Below are positions 19,796 through 28,950 of a stretch of 64,000 bases of DNA, piece after piece. Made by a program: the position numbers and the translations under genes. This stretch comes from Verrucomicrobiia bacterium (GTDB lineage: Bacteria; Verrucomicrobiota; Verrucomicrobiia; Verrucomicrobiales; Akkermansiaceae): NCBI GenBank assembly GCA_030431475.1, contig JAUIJD010000027.1:1-64000 (forward strand). Reading direction: 5' to 3'. The notes under the pieces are model-generated. The model made no database searches. It was not told where the DNA came from and saw only the letters and a list, made by a program, of their open reading frames with translations. The first letter of the stretch is position 1. Every line of letters begins with the position of its first letter.

Positions 19796-21223
19796 CTACC
19801 CCCCGCGGGCGAGCCGTTTGACCATCTGCGGGAAGAGCCACCAGTGGGCCGGCAGCACCGCAAACCAGTAGAGCCGCCCCAGCAGGCCCTGCGGACGGAA
19901 GGTGGCCGTCTGGCGCAGCTCGTCGCCCTCGACCGCGAATTCCAGCCACGCCTCCCCGGGCAATTTCATCTCGGCGTAGAGGATGAGCCGGCCCGCGGCG
20001 CGGTCGGCGAGCACCACCCGCCAGAAATCCAGCGCATCGCCCGCCCTCAGGTCCACCGGATCCCGCCGCCCGCGGCGGGTGCCGATGCCGCCGAACAGAC
20101 GGTCGATCGCGCCGCGGATGTCCCAGGCCCAGTTCATCGACGGCCACCCGCGCTCGCCGCCGAGCGACCAGATCGACGCCACCACCTCGTCCCGCGGCGC
20201 GGCCAGCCGGCAGGCGCGCCGGTCGTGGAACACCCCGTGCTGCGGCACCTGGATCGCATCGAGGAAGCGCGGATCGAGCGAACCGCCGACCAGCGAGTCG
20301 ACCCAGCTCGACGGCACCCGGTTCTGCGCGATGCGCGACAAGGCCCGCTCGACCGCCACCGGGTAGGACGACAGCTCGACGGGCACCAGCTCCCGGATCC
20401 GTTCGTCGCGGCAGACGGTCTCGTGCTTCATCGAATCCACCAGCGCCCGGGCCAGCGAGAACCGGGTGGAGGTCATCAGGTAGAGCCACCACGACGACAG
20501 CTTCGGGCTGAAGAAGGGAACCGGCACGAACCAGCGTTTCAGGCCCCGCACCTCGGCGTAGCCCGCCAGCAGGTCGCGGTAGCGCATCACCTCCGGCCCG
20601 CCGATGTCGAAGACCCCGCCCTTCGTTTCGGGAACCTCGAGCACGCCGACCAGATAGGCGATCACGTCGCGGATCGCGATCGGCTGGCAGCGCGTCGCCA
20701 CCCATCGCGGGCAGATCATCACCGGCAGCTTCTCGGCCAGATCGCGGACGATCTCGAAGGACGCGGAGCCCGAGCCGACGATGATCGAGGCCCGCAGCAC
20801 CGTCAGCGCCGCCTCACCCCGCCCCAACACGTCCTCGACGCGTCGTCGCGATGCCAGATGCGGCGAAAGCTCGCGCGATTCGTCGACGAGGCCGCCGAGG
20901 TAGATCACGCGCGGACAGGACGAGCGGCCGAGCCAGGCCGTGAAATGCTCCGCCACCCGCCGTTCCTTCTCGGCGAAGTCGCCGCCGGCGCTCATCGAAT
21001 GGACGAGATAGTAGGCGGCATCGAGATCATCGGGCAGTTCCGGCAGGGTCGCCGGCTGCAGCAGGTCTCCCTCGATCACCTCGACCCGCTCCTCCGGAAA
21101 CTCCTGGGCCGGAAAACGACGCCGGTCCCGCACCAACGCCGTGATCCGATGCCCGGCCTCGAGCAGCGCGGGGATCAGCCGCAGCCCGATGTAGCCGTTG
21201 GCGCCGGTGAGGAGCAGGTGCAC
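19796..21223 (-). CDS. NAD(P)-binding SDR-type protein with DUF2867 domain
   Basis: A 475-residue protein. Residues 1-300 form an atypical SDR (NmrA/epimerase-like) domain. The dinucleotide-binding motif TGANGYIG is at residues 6-13, with 'ALVRDRRRF' and 'EGDLLQPATL' after the second strand. The C-terminal 150 residues match DUF2867, including 'GDALDFWRVV' and a hydrophobic end 'GRLYWFAVLPAHWWLFP' that may touch the membrane. This two-domain layout is known in bacteria and is usually annotated as an NAD(P)H-binding oxidoreductase without a known substrate. It lies on the same strand as, and 41 bp downstream of, the lipoprotein at 21265-22059. Confidence 0.75.
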   Translation of the reverse strand: MHLLLTGANGYIGLRLIPALLEAGHRITALVRDRRRFPAQEFPEERVEVIEGDLLQPATLPELPDDLDAAYYLVHSMSAGGDFAEKERRVAEHFTAWLGRSSCPRVIYLGGLVDESRELSPHLASRRRVEDVLGRGEAALTVLRASIIVGSGSASFEIVRDLAEKLPVMICPRWVATRCQPIAIRDVIAYLVGVLEVPETKGGVFDIGGPEVMRYRDLLAGYAEVRGLKRWFVPVPFFSPKLSSWWLYLMTSTRFSLARALVDSMKHETVCRDERIRELVPVELSSYPVAVERALSRIAQNRVPSSWVDSLVGGSLDPRFLDAIQVPQHGVFHDRRACRLAAPRDEVVASIWSLGGERGWPSMNWAWDIRGAIDRLFGGIGTRRGRRDPVDLRAGDALDFWRVVLADRAAGRLILYAEMKLPGEAWLEFAVEGDELRQTATFRPQGLLGRLYWFAVLPAHWWLFPQMVKRLARGG

Positions 21224-21264
21224 GGGGCACCCTTGTCGCGCCCGCCCGCTTGTCGAGCGGAAGC

Positions 21265-22059
21265 CTACTCGAAGACGAAACGCGCCGGCGCCTGCAATTC
21301 CATGTCGAAGCCGTCGACCTCCTCGACCAGTTCCTTCATCTGGTCGCGACTGACGACCTTGAGCTGGTTCAGGCTCTCGAGCTTGCCGCTTTCCGTCATC
21401 TTCTCGAAGTCCGCATTCATCAGCGTGAACAACGACCCCTTGCGATAGGTCGCATTGGTTTCCGCCAGCGCGCCGTCGATCTGCAGGAAGATGCCCAACC
21501 GCATGCCCTTCGACATCTTCTTCCAGGCATCACTATCGAGGTCGAACGCCGACGACGTGATGTCCATCTTCGCCGGGCGCGGCCCGGTCGTGTCGGCATA
21601 CGGGTCGATGGTCGGCCCGTCCGGCGTCCTCGCCGTCTCCTCCTCCACTTCGCGCCACGTCGGATCATCCAGCACCACCTCCAGCACGCCGTCGGCCATC
21701 TTGAACCTCACCGAAGGCCCCTCCGCGTCCTTGTCCTCCTCCGCCTTCGCACCCGGCGGCCGCACGCCCAGCTGGTTGATGTCGTCGAAGACGAAGATCA
21801 CCTCATGGCCGAACCAGCCCTTGGGATTCTTCGCCACTTCGCAGGACTGGAACTTCGCCCCCATCCGCTCGGCCGTCGCCCGCAGCTCGGCCTCGTCGGG
21901 AAGCGTCACGTCCTCCTCGCTGGTCTTGGTCGCGCTGTACTCGCGCTGGTGCACGATCCCGGAGCCATCCTTGGACACCTTGATCACGGTGGACTCCTCG
22001 ACGCACGAGACGAGAAACGCAGGGACGAGGGCGACGACGGCGAGGGAGAACCATTTCAT
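21265..22059 (-). CDS. lipoprotein, unknown function
   Basis: A 264-residue protein. The ATG at 22059 opens a lipoprotein signal (MKWFSLAVVALVPAFLVSC), so the lipidated Cys is near residue 19. The mature protein is acidic and contains alternating strand and helix segments ('STVIKVSKDGSGIVHQREY', 'GHEVIFVFDDINQL'). It resembles Verrucomicrobia/Planctomycete lipoproteins that begin with a short 'xxVIKVxKDGSGxV' strand, a pattern also seen in the LppM-like 'regulator of RpoD, DUF3153' type. I do not assign a function. It follows the TetR gene by 65 bp on the same strand. Confidence 0.65.
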   Translation of the reverse strand: MKWFSLAVVALVPAFLVSCVEESTVIKVSKDGSGIVHQREYSATKTSEEDVTLPDEAELRATAERMGAKFQSCEVAKNPKGWFGHEVIFVFDDINQLGVRPPGAKAEEDKDAEGPSVRFKMADGVLEVVLDDPTWREVEEETARTPDGPTIDPYADTTGPRPAKMDITSSAFDLDSDAWKKMSKGMRLGIFLQIDGALAETNATYRKGSLFTLMNADFEKMTESGKLESLNQLKVVSRDQMKELVEEVDGFDMELQAPARFVFE

Positions 22060-22124
22060 GCCACGAGTCTGACCCGCCCCCCCGGCGCCTGCGATGGAAA
22101 AACCGCTACGGATTTGTAGCCGGC

Positions 22125-22679
22125 TCAATCCCACCCCCCGAGGACGAGGGCCGCGCGTTTTGCCTTCTTCACCGGCCACGTCGACCGCGTCGACCGCGCC
22201 TCGGTCTCAGCGCCGCTCACCAACAGCATCCAGGCATCGCCGAGGTGCTTGGCCGGCTTGCTCGACGACTCGTGCTGAGCCGCCAGCGCCCGCCAGAAGT
22301 CGCGCGTGTTGCGCCGCTGCTCGGCCACCCGCCGGCGCAGCCGCCCACCCGCGTCGGTCATCGCCGCAGTGGTCGCGAAGACACAGCCGCGGAAATCCTC
22401 GCGCTCCAGACGGTCGAGCAATTCGCTGAAGCACGCCTCCAGGCGTTCGCGCACCGTGCGGGGGTCGTCGAGCAGCGCACGGCGCCATGCCTCGACGCGT
22501 TCCGCCTCCTCCCCCAGCCACTCGGCACACAGCTGCTCCTTGCTCGGGAAGTGCTGGTAGAAGGTGGCCTTGGCGACGTCCGCGCTGGCGATGATCTCGT
22601 TGATTCCGACCCGCACGTAGCCCCGCTCGGCGAACAAGCGAGCGGCGGCATCCAGCAGTTTTCGTCGCGCCTGGCTCAT
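22125..22679 (-). CDS. TetR/AcrR family transcriptional regulator
   Basis: A 184-residue protein (ATG at 22679; a TTG four codons earlier is less likely). The N-terminal 50 residues form a clear TetR helix-turn-helix: 'LLDAAARLFAERGYVRVGI' then 'ADVAKATFYQHFPSKEQL'. The C-terminal helical domain includes a Cys in 'FRGCVFATT', a block typical of the AcrR/NemR-like subgroup that often senses electrophiles or small hydrophobic compounds. It is divergent from an alpha/beta hydrolase gene, with a near-palindrome between them at 22693-22712. Inference: it represses itself and probably the hydrolase in response to a substrate or product of that enzyme. Confidence 0.85.
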   Translation of the reverse strand: MSQARRKLLDAAARLFAERGYVRVGINEIIASADVAKATFYQHFPSKEQLCAEWLGEEAERVEAWRRALLDDPRTVRERLEACFSELLDRLEREDFRGCVFATTAAMTDAGGRLRRRVAEQRRNTRDFWRALAAQHESSSKPAKHLGDAWMLLVSGAETEARSTRSTWPVKKAKRAALVLGGWD

Positions 22680-22692
22680 CACTCCAGCCAAT

Positions 22693-22712
22693 CAGACAAA
22701 GCGGTCTGTTTG
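22693..22712. promoter_or_regulatory. candidate TetR operator
   Basis: A 20-bp near-palindrome CAGACAAAGCGGTCTGTTTG, centred between the divergent TetR start (22679) and the hydrolase start (22786). The two halves agree at 7 of 10 positions, with AGAC/GTCT cores as in several TetR-family operators. Position and symmetry support an operator. Binding is inferred. Confidence 0.5.
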
Positions 22713-22785
22713 CCACGGAAAAGTTTCATGCCCGGGCCCAGCGGGCATTTGCAATCTCCCGGACCTCCCCCCACCTTCGTCGCCG

Positions 22786-23658
22786 ATGGACGAGGACCTC
22801 CGCCTGACGCTGCCCGACGGCCGGGCTCTCGGCTACGCCGAATACGGCGACCCCGGGGGCGATCCGGTCGTCTTCCACCACGGCTGGCCGAGCAGCCGCT
22901 ACCAGGCGGCATACCTCGACCCCATCGCCAAGGAACGGAACATGCGGATCCTGGCGCCGGACCGCCCCGGCGTGGGGCGTTCCGACCCCCGGCCCGGGCG
23001 CGGCTTCGGCGACTGGCCGGACGACCTCGCGGCCTTCGCCGATGCCCTCGGCCTCGACCGCTTCAAGGTCCTCGGCGTCTCCGGTGGGGGTCCCTACACG
23101 CTCGCCGCCTGCGCCCGACTCGGCGAGCGCATCCGGCGCGCGGCGATCGTTTGCGGCGCCCCGCCGCTGTGCGAGAAATCGGCGCGCACCCACATGCACT
23201 GGGCCTACCGCACGCTTTCGAGCAGCGCGAAGCTGCGGCGGGTGGCCCTGCCGGGCGTCGTCCATCTCAGCCGCTGGATGGTCCACCGCGGCCACGACCA
23301 TGCGCCGATGTCCTGGATGCTGAAGAGCATCCCCGCCGTCGATCGCGAGGCGATCCGCAAGGGCGGGGGCTGGGAGATGGTCACCCGCAGCTTCCTCGAA
23401 GCCGTGCGGAACGGCCCGGTCGGCATGCGCGAGGACGGCGAGCTCTACCTTTCCGAGTGGGACTTCGATCCGGCCGAAATCCACGTCCCGGTCCATTTCT
23501 GGCACGGCAAGGCCGACGCCAACCTGCCCTGCGCCGTCGCCCAGCAGCTCGCCGCCCGGGTCCCGGATGCGGAAACCGACTGGATCGAAGGCGAAGGCCA
23601 CTACTCGCTGCCGATGCACTATTCCGGCGAGGCGCTCGATTGGTTGAAGGAGGGGTGA
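22786..23658 (+). CDS. alpha/beta hydrolase
   Basis: A 290-residue soluble enzyme with the alpha/beta hydrolase fold. The oxyanion-hole motif is 'VFHHGWPSSR' near residue 30, the nucleophile elbow is GVSGGG (Ser near residue 100), the acid lies in 'FWHGKADANLP', and the catalytic His is in 'IEGEGHYSLP' near the end. The length is typical for epoxide-hydrolase or haloalkane-dehalogenase-like relatives, but the fingerprint residues for those are not evident, so only a general esterase/hydrolase is called. The gene is divergent from the TetR regulator, and a putative operator lies 74 bp upstream. Likely regulated by it. Confidence 0.85.
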   Translation: MDEDLRLTLPDGRALGYAEYGDPGGDPVVFHHGWPSSRYQAAYLDPIAKERNMRILAPDRPGVGRSDPRPGRGFGDWPDDLAAFADALGLDRFKVLGVSGGGPYTLAACARLGERIRRAAIVCGAPPLCEKSARTHMHWAYRTLSSSAKLRRVALPGVVHLSRWMVHRGHDHAPMSWMLKSIPAVDREAIRKGGGWEMVTRSFLEAVRNGPVGMREDGELYLSEWDFDPAEIHVPVHFWHGKADANLPCAVAQQLAARVPDAETDWIEGEGHYSLPMHYSGEALDWLKEG

Positions 23659-23703
23659 TTTGCCTCCGGCTCGGCCCTGCTCGTCGCTCGGGGAGAAGCA
23701 AGC

Positions 23704-23888
23704 GGGACGCGCGACGCTGTCGCGCCCGCCCCGCCCTCGATGCCGCGAATCCGGCGCCAGATTCCTCCGCCCATCCCACCAGCCTGTTCCATTTCCCGGG
23801 ATCCGGGAATCGGCGGCGAACATGAGATCCACCCGGCGTTCGGGCGGGCCGCTCCGGTCGGGCCTTGCGCGACAGCGTCGCGCGTCCC
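23704..23888. repeat. 185-bp element bounded by a 22-bp perfect inverted repeat
   Basis: GGGACGCGCGACGCTGTCGC plus GC (23704-23725) is repeated perfectly in inverse orientation at 23867-23888. The arms enclose about 140 bp without a convincing gene and lie between two convergent genes (hydrolase and uvrB). The design fits a MITE-like or REP-doublet element. It could also fold into a long hairpin that ends transcription from both sides. No target-site duplication was established by eye. Confidence 0.65.
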
Positions 23889-23907
23889 GGAGTCTCACGG
23901 GCGGGCT

Positions 23908-26070
23908 CTACCGGTACTTCACCCGCTTCTTCGCCGGCTTCTTCTTCGCCTCGCCGCCGTCCTTGAGCTGGGCGATCTGGTCGCGCAGGTGCGCCGCCCG
24001 CTCGAACTCGAGCTTGGCCGCCGCGTCGCGCATCTCCCTCTCGAGCTCGGCGAGCACCCGGACCTTGTCGTAGACCTCCTCGTCCTCGGCAACCAGCGAA
24101 CGGTTCAGCTTGTCGGCGTTCTCGCGCTGGTTCGAGTAGAGGTGCAGGCTCTCCTGCACCGCCCGCTTCACGCTCTGCGGCGTGATGCCGTGCGCTTCGT
24201 TGTGGGCAACCTGCTTCTCCCGCCGGTACTCGGTCACGTCGAGCAGGCGCTGGATGGAATCGGTCACCTCGTCGCAGAACAGCACGCATTCGCCGTTCAC
24301 ATGCCGCGCGGCGCGGCCGGCGGTCTGGATCAGGCTGGTCTCGTTGCGCAGGAAACCCTCCTTGTCGGCGTCGAGGATGCAGACCAGCGACACCTCGGGC
24401 AGGTCCAGGCCCTCGCGCAGGAGGTTGATCCCGACCAGGATGTCGAACTCCGCGGCGCGCAACTGGCGCAGGATCTCGACCCGCTCGACCGCGTCGACGT
24501 CGGCGTGGATGTAGCGGACCTTGAGCCCGACGTTCTGCAGGTATTCGGAAAGGTCCTCGGCGGTCTTCTTGGTCAGCGTCGTGACCAGCACCCGCTCGCC
24601 CTTCTCGATCCGCTGGCGGCACAGCTCGATGGTCTCGTCGATCTGTCCCTTGAGCGGCTTGAGCGTGAGCACCGGGTCGAGCAGGCCGGTCGGCCGGATG
24701 ATCTGCTCGACCACCAGCGGCCGCCCCGCCTTCCCGACATCGAAGGCCTCGAGCGGCTCCGCGGAACCGCTCGGCTTGAGCTTCATCTTCCGCAGGTCGT
24801 GGATCGTCAGCCCCCGGTCGTCGCCCTTGCCCTTGACCGGGATGAAGCGCGGGTTGTCGGGCCGCGAGTTGACCATCTCGAAGGGGCCCGGCGTGGCCGA
24901 GACGTAGAGACGCTGGTGCGTCATCTTCATGAACTCGTCGAAGCGCAGCGGCCGGTTGTCGAGCGCGCTCGGCAGCCGGAACCCGTGGTTGACCAGCACG
25001 GTCTTTCGACTACGGTCCCCCTCGTACATGCCGCCGATCTGCGGGATGCTCACGTGGCTCTCGTCGATCAGCGTCAGGTAGTCGTCGGGGAAGAAGTCGA
25101 GCAGCGTGTAGGGCCGCGCCCCCGGCGGGCGGCCGGTGAGGTGGCGGGAGTAGTTCTCGATCCCCTGGCAGAAGCCCATCTCGCGCATCATCTCGAGGTC
25201 GTAGTCGGTGCGCATCCGCAGCCGCTGGGCCTCGATCAGCTTCCCCTGGCCCTCGAACTCCGCCACGCGGGCGTCGGCCTCGTTGCGGATCTCGACGATC
25301 GCCTTCTTCATCTTGTCACCCGGCGTGACGAACTGCTTGGCGGGGAAGAAGGTGTAGCGGTCGACCGACTCGATCGTCGTGCCGGTGAGCGTGTCGATGG
25401 TCGAAATCCGGTCGACCTCGTCGCCGAAGAACTCGACCCGCACCGCGGTCTCGTCGAGGTAGGCGGGATGCACCTCGACCACGTCGCCGCGGACGCGGAA
25501 CTTGCCGCGCCCGAAGGCGATGTCGTTGCGCTCGAAGAGCAGGGCGACGAGGCTTTCCAGGAGGTCGTCGCGGCCGATCTCCTGGCCGACCCACACCGGC
25601 ACCATCATGCCCTCGTAGTCCTCGGGCGAGCCGAGGCCGTAGATGCAGCTCACCGAGGCGACCACGATGGTGTCCTCGCGGGTCAGCAGCGAACCCATCG
25701 CGGAGAGCCTCAGGCGCTCGATCTCGTCGTTGATGCTCGAGTCCTTCTCGATGTAGGTGTCGGTTCGCGGGATGTAGGCCTCGGGCTGGTAGTAGTCGAA
25801 GTAGCTGACGAAGTACTCGACGGCGTTGTGCGGGAAGAAATTCTTGAACTCCGAGTAGAGCTGCGCGGCGAGCGTCTTGTTGTGGCTCATGATGAGCGCC
25901 GGGCGGCCGATGCGCTCGATCACCTTGGCCATGGTGAAGGTCTTCCCCGAGCCGGTGACACCGAGCAGCGTCTGGTGCGCGTTGCCGGCCTCCAGCGACT
26001 TCACCAGCTTCTCGATCGCCTGGGCCTGGTCGCCCTGCGGTTGGTAGTCGCTCACCAGCTCGAATGCCAT
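23908..26070 (-). CDS. uvrB: excinuclease ABC subunit UvrB
   Basis: A 720-residue UvrB, slightly longer than the usual ~670. It is the DNA-damage-recognition helicase-like subunit of nucleotide excision repair: it receives damaged DNA from UvrA and recruits UvrC. Visible features are Walker A GVTGSGKT (residues 37-44), the beta-hairpin region around '[11 protein letters not shown]', helicase motifs including '[16 protein letters not shown]', '[17 protein letters not shown]' and 'QTAGRAARH', and a C-terminal UVR motif ('[17 protein letters not shown]') that binds UvrC, followed by a Lys-rich tail. The ATG at 26070 starts the conserved '[13 protein letters not shown]' block. No uvrA or uvrC is nearby. 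The gene is convergent with the hydrolase. Confidence 0.97.
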   Translation of the reverse strand: MAFELVSDYQPQGDQAQAIEKLVKSLEAGNAHQTLLGVTGSGKTFTMAKVIERIGRPALIMSHNKTLAAQLYSEFKNFFPHNAVEYFVSYFDYYQPEAYIPRTDTYIEKDSSINDEIERLRLSAMGSLLTREDTIVVASVSCIYGLGSPEDYEGMMVPVWVGQEIGRDDLLESLVALLFERNDIAFGRGKFRVRGDVVEVHPAYLDETAVRVEFFGDEVDRISTIDTLTGTTIESVDRYTFFPAKQFVTPGDKMKKAIVEIRNEADARVAEFEGQGKLIEAQRLRMRTDYDLEMMREMGFCQGIENYSRHLTGRPPGARPYTLLDFFPDDYLTLIDESHVSIPQIGGMYEGDRSRKTVLVNHGFRLPSALDNRPLRFDEFMKMTHQRLYVSATPGPFEMVNSRPDNPRFIPVKGKGDDRGLTIHDLRKMKLKPSGSAEPLEAFDVGKAGRPLVVEQIIRPTGLLDPVLTLKPLKGQIDETIELCRQRIEKGERVLVTTLTKKTAEDLSEYLQNVGLKVRYIHADVDAVERVEILRQLRAAEFDILVGINLLREGLDLPEVSLVCILDADKEGFLRNETSLIQTAGRAARHVNGECVLFCDEVTDSIQRLLDVTEYRREKQVAHNEAHGITPQSVKRAVQESLHLYSNQRENADKLNRSLVAEDEEVYDKVRVLAELEREMRDAAAKLEFERAAHLRDQIAQLKDGGEAKKKPAKKRVKYR

Positions 26071-26162
26071 CGCCCCAGTCCTACGCCCGACCGCGGCCGG
26101 CCGCAAGCGGCGCAAGCCCCCGGCTTGCGCGACGCCACGCTTTCCGTCATGGATGCCCCCGC

Positions 26163-27302
26163 GTGACGCTCCTCTTCTATGATGACCGGCCGGTATTCGG
26201 CGGACACGAGGCGATGACCCTCCTGGGGCTCGAAGCGCTGCTGGCCGAGCCCGGCCTCCGGGTCCACTTCATCGCCTGCGAGGAAAACACCACCCTGATC
26301 AAGAAACTCGGAGAGCTGGCGGCCCGCTTCCCCGGCCTCACGCTGGAGGAGACCGACGAACGCGCGACGCGCTTCGAGGCGATCCGGCATTTCTTCTGCC
26401 GCGGACGCATCGCCGACTTGTCCGCGACGATCCGCCGCCTCGAGCCCGACGCACTGGTATCGGTCCAGGGGGGCATCGAGCCCTCGTCCCTCGGCATCCT
26501 CGCGGCGAGGAAGGCCGGGGTCCGCGCGATCAGCTACCTCGCCATGCCGCATTCCTACCAGACGATGGGGGCGAAACTCGGCCGCCTCCTCGACTGGGGG
26601 GCCCCGACCCTGATCGAGCGGCCCGACGCCTTCATCACGAGCTGCGACGCCCTCGCCACCCACCTCCAGGAGCGGGGCGCCAAGGGACCGGTGGAGGTCG
26701 TGCTGCCCGGCATCGACACCGAGCGCTACGTCCCCGCCGACCGCGACGCCTGCCGCCGCGACCTCGGCCTGCCGACCGGCGTTCCCCTTTTCGCCTGCGT
26801 CGGCCGCATCGAATTCCGCCAGAAGCAGCAGGACCGCCTGGTCCGGGCCGTCGCCCGCCCGCTGCTCTCCGAATGCCACCTGGTGATCGCCGGCGAGGGG
26901 CCCGACAGCGAAACGCTCGACCGCCTGATCGAGTCGAGGAAGGTCGGGGACCGCGTGCGGCGCATGCCGTGGGCCGACACCGCCAAGCTCTACCCCGCGG
27001 CCGACGCCCTGGTGATCCCGTCGCGCTACGAGGGCGTGCCGCTGGTGATGCTGGAGGCGCTGGCCTGCGGCACCCCGGTGCTCGGCGCCGACCGCGACGG
27101 CATGCACGACATCCTGCCGGACGATTTCCACCTCGACGCCGGCTCGAGCGCGGCCGTCGCCTCGGCCCTGCGCGAGTGGCTCGATCGCGGACGTCCGGGG
27201 CCGCCCGAAGAACTCTGCGAACGGGTCCGCCGGGGCATGAGCATCCCGGGATTCCAGAAGGCCTTCCGCGAGGCCGTGCTCGACCTCGCACCGGGCACCT
27301 GA
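26163..27302 (+). CDS. GT-B glycosyltransferase (GT4-like)
   Basis: A 379-residue protein read from a GTG at 26163. No ATG in this frame fits between the uvrB start region and the conserved beginning '[14 protein letters not shown]'. The C-terminal half has the GT4-type nucleotide-sugar site: '[15 protein letters not shown]' (start of domain 2) and '[22 protein letters not shown]', which contains the E-x7-E motif contacting the nucleotide. The donor and acceptor are unknown. It is divergent from uvrB with 92 bp between starts, and convergent with the zinc-ribbon gene with only 4 bp between stops. Likely envelope glycan or glycolipid synthesis. Confidence 0.85.
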   Translation: MTLLFYDDRPVFGGHEAMTLLGLEALLAEPGLRVHFIACEENTTLIKKLGELAARFPGLTLEETDERATRFEAIRHFFCRGRIADLSATIRRLEPDALVSVQGGIEPSSLGILAARKAGVRAISYLAMPHSYQTMGAKLGRLLDWGAPTLIERPDAFITSCDALATHLQERGAKGPVEVVLPGIDTERYVPADRDACRRDLGLPTGVPLFACVGRIEFRQKQQDRLVRAVARPLLSECHLVIAGEGPDSETLDRLIESRKVGDRVRRMPWADTAKLYPAADALVIPSRYEGVPLVMLEALACGTPVLGADRDGMHDILPDDFHLDAGSSAAVASALREWLDRGRPGPPEELCERVRRGMSIPGFQKAFREAVLDLAPGT

Positions 27303-27306
27303 CGCA

Positions 27307-27759
27307 TCAGTCGATGGCCATCCTCGGCTTGGTCGGATCGATGCCGAAGTGGGGCTCGTTGCACTTCGGGCAGTGCGTCAGGTCCTTCGAGCCCTTGATT
27401 TCGACGAAGGGGCCCTCGCACTCGGGACAGGCGTGGACGACATGGGTTGCCCCCGTCGAAGCGTCCCAGACCTCGCCCAGCGGCTTCGGCTTCTCCTTCG
27501 GCCCGCCCGGAGGCCTGAGGCTCTCGGGGATCCCGTCCCGCGTCCAGCGGACGTGGACGAACTTCTTGCAGGCGCGGCAATAGCCGGTGATCTGCTCGAA
27601 GCGCATGCCGCCGCCGAAGGTCACCATTTCCTCGTAGCCGCAGCCCTTGTCGGTCTTCTCTCCGGCCGCGGCGACACCGCATTTCATGCTCACGCCTTCT
27701 CCGGCAAAGGCCGAAACGGACAACATCATCGTCAACAGGAGGGGAAAGATTGTTCTCAT
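27307..27759 (-). CDS. secreted zinc-ribbon protein
   Basis: A 150-residue protein (ATG at 27759; an ATG four codons upstream at 27771 is equally possible) with a signal peptide (MRTIFPLLLTMMLSVSAFA). The mature part carries four Cys clusters: 'MKCGVAAAGEKTDKGCGYE', 'GYCRACKKF', 'HACPECEGPF' and 'HCPKCNEPHFG'. The last three are CxxC knuckles, so one or two zinc ribbons or rubredoxin-like sites are likely. Exported zinc ribbons are uncommon because free Cys pairs tend to be oxidised outside the cytoplasm. The gene lies 44 bp downstream of the SHD1 esterase gene on the same strand. Confidence 0.65.
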   Translation of the reverse strand: MRTIFPLLLTMMLSVSAFAGEGVSMKCGVAAAGEKTDKGCGYEEMVTFGGGMRFEQITGYCRACKKFVHVRWTRDGIPESLRPPGGPKEKPKPLGEVWDASTGATHVVHACPECEGPFVEIKGSKDLTHCPKCNEPHFGIDPTKPRMAID

Positions 27760-27803
27760 GGCGGGATTCATTGGCGTGGGGAAGGTCCGATTGTGACCGA
27801 AAT

Positions 27804-28859
27804 CTACTCGAAGATCCAATCGAGCGCCTTGGCGAAATCCTCCGGCGCGGCATTCACGTGCCCCATCCCGGGCACATCGATGAAACGATAGGAAAGCTTC
27901 TCCTCCAGCCACAACTCGGAAGTCTTCTGGATCTCGCCGTAGTTCTTGTCCTTGTCGCCGGAGATCACCACCCACTTCAGCTCGTCGCGCGGCGAGCGGC
28001 CGAAATCCCGGAGATCCATTCCGGGAAAGTGACTCCCGCCCGAGTCGCCGGGCAGGTAGCTCTGAGCCGCATGGCTCACCGCCCCGGCGAAGCGCTCGGG
28101 AAACATCGCGGCGGTCAGCATCGCCATGTGCCCGCCTCCCGAGAGTCCCCCGACGACGCAGCGTTTCGAGTCGACGATGTGGTCCTTCATGACGGTTTCC
28201 ATCGCATCGACGGAAAGCGTCACCCGACGCATCATCGGCGTGCCGTTTCCCACTGCCCGGGCGCTCACCGCGATCATCTTGCGCTCGTCGAACACCGCAT
28301 GCCAGGCGGGGGGATAGTTGCCGCCGTCCGAGGGCGCGATGTGGAGGTAGAGGCCGTACGGTTCGCTGCCGTCGTAGGAGGCCGGCACGTAGAGATTGTA
28401 GCGGTCCTTCTCCGGGTCCCTCGCCATCCATCGCTCGGGGTCGTCGTTGCCGGTCGGAGCATCCGCGAAGGCCCCGTCCTCGAAAGCCAGGAACACCTCG
28501 CGCCGCGTCCGGTCCCGGCAGTAGCCGTCGAGATCGGAAAACAGGCGCTCGGTGATCGGCAGGTCCGGACGGTAGCCGGTCTCCACCCCGGAGTCGTCGG
28601 TGTCGCCGGGAGTGTCCGGCGCTTCCTCCGCCCCGTCGGCTTCCTGCTTCTCCACCCACTCGCGATCCGCCTCGGAGAGCTTCTCGAGCGGATAGGGGAT
28701 CTCCTTCCCGTTCAGCAGGAGCACCACCTTCTCGCCGTCGCTGGAGACATACTCCGCCTCGATCTCCCGACCCTCGGCATTGGTCCAGGTGCGGGCGGAA
28801 AGGGGAGCCGTCAGGGGAAGAAGCACCCCGAGAACCAGGGGCAGGGCCATCGATTTCAT
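27804..28859 (-). CDS. secreted esterase with N-terminal SHD1 domain
   Basis: A 351-residue exported protein (signal peptide MKSMALPLVLGVLLPLTAPLSA, ATG at 28859). Residues 23-75 match the SLA1-homology-1 (SHD1) domain ('RTWTNAEGREIEAEYV', 'YPLEKLSEADREWV'), a small barrel common in planctomycete and verrucomicrobial secreted proteins. A linker rich in Asp/Glu leads to an alpha/beta hydrolase domain with nucleophile elbow GLSGGG and a late His in 'VPGMGHVNA', the pattern of PHB-depolymerase/feruloyl-esterase-like enzymes. The acid residue is probably in 'VISGDKDKNY'. Substrate unknown. The neighbouring zinc-ribbon gene may be co-transcribed. Confidence 0.8.
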   Translation of the reverse strand: MKSMALPLVLGVLLPLTAPLSARTWTNAEGREIEAEYVSSDGEKVVLLLNGKEIPYPLEKLSEADREWVEKQEADGAEEAPDTPGDTDDSGVETGYRPDLPITERLFSDLDGYCRDRTRREVFLAFEDGAFADAPTGNDDPERWMARDPEKDRYNLYVPASYDGSEPYGLYLHIAPSDGGNYPPAWHAVFDERKMIAVSARAVGNGTPMMRRVTLSVDAMETVMKDHIVDSKRCVVGGLSGGGHMAMLTAAMFPERFAGAVSHAAQSYLPGDSGGSHFPGMDLRDFGRSPRDELKWVVISGDKDKNYGEIQKTSELWLEEKLSYRFIDVPGMGHVNAAPEDFAKALDWIFE

Positions 28860-28950
28860 TTCGTTCCACACTAGCCCCACCCTCCCGGGCCACGCGACCC
28901 AAAAAACCCCCGCACTTGCATGCGGCCGCGCCCCCTCCACACTGGCCGCG

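Noticed and set aside
18369-20705. Long minus-strand frame across the helical-repeat and SDR genes
   Set aside because: It is a shifted frame of two well-supported genes, with Arg/Gly-rich translation and no recognisable domain.
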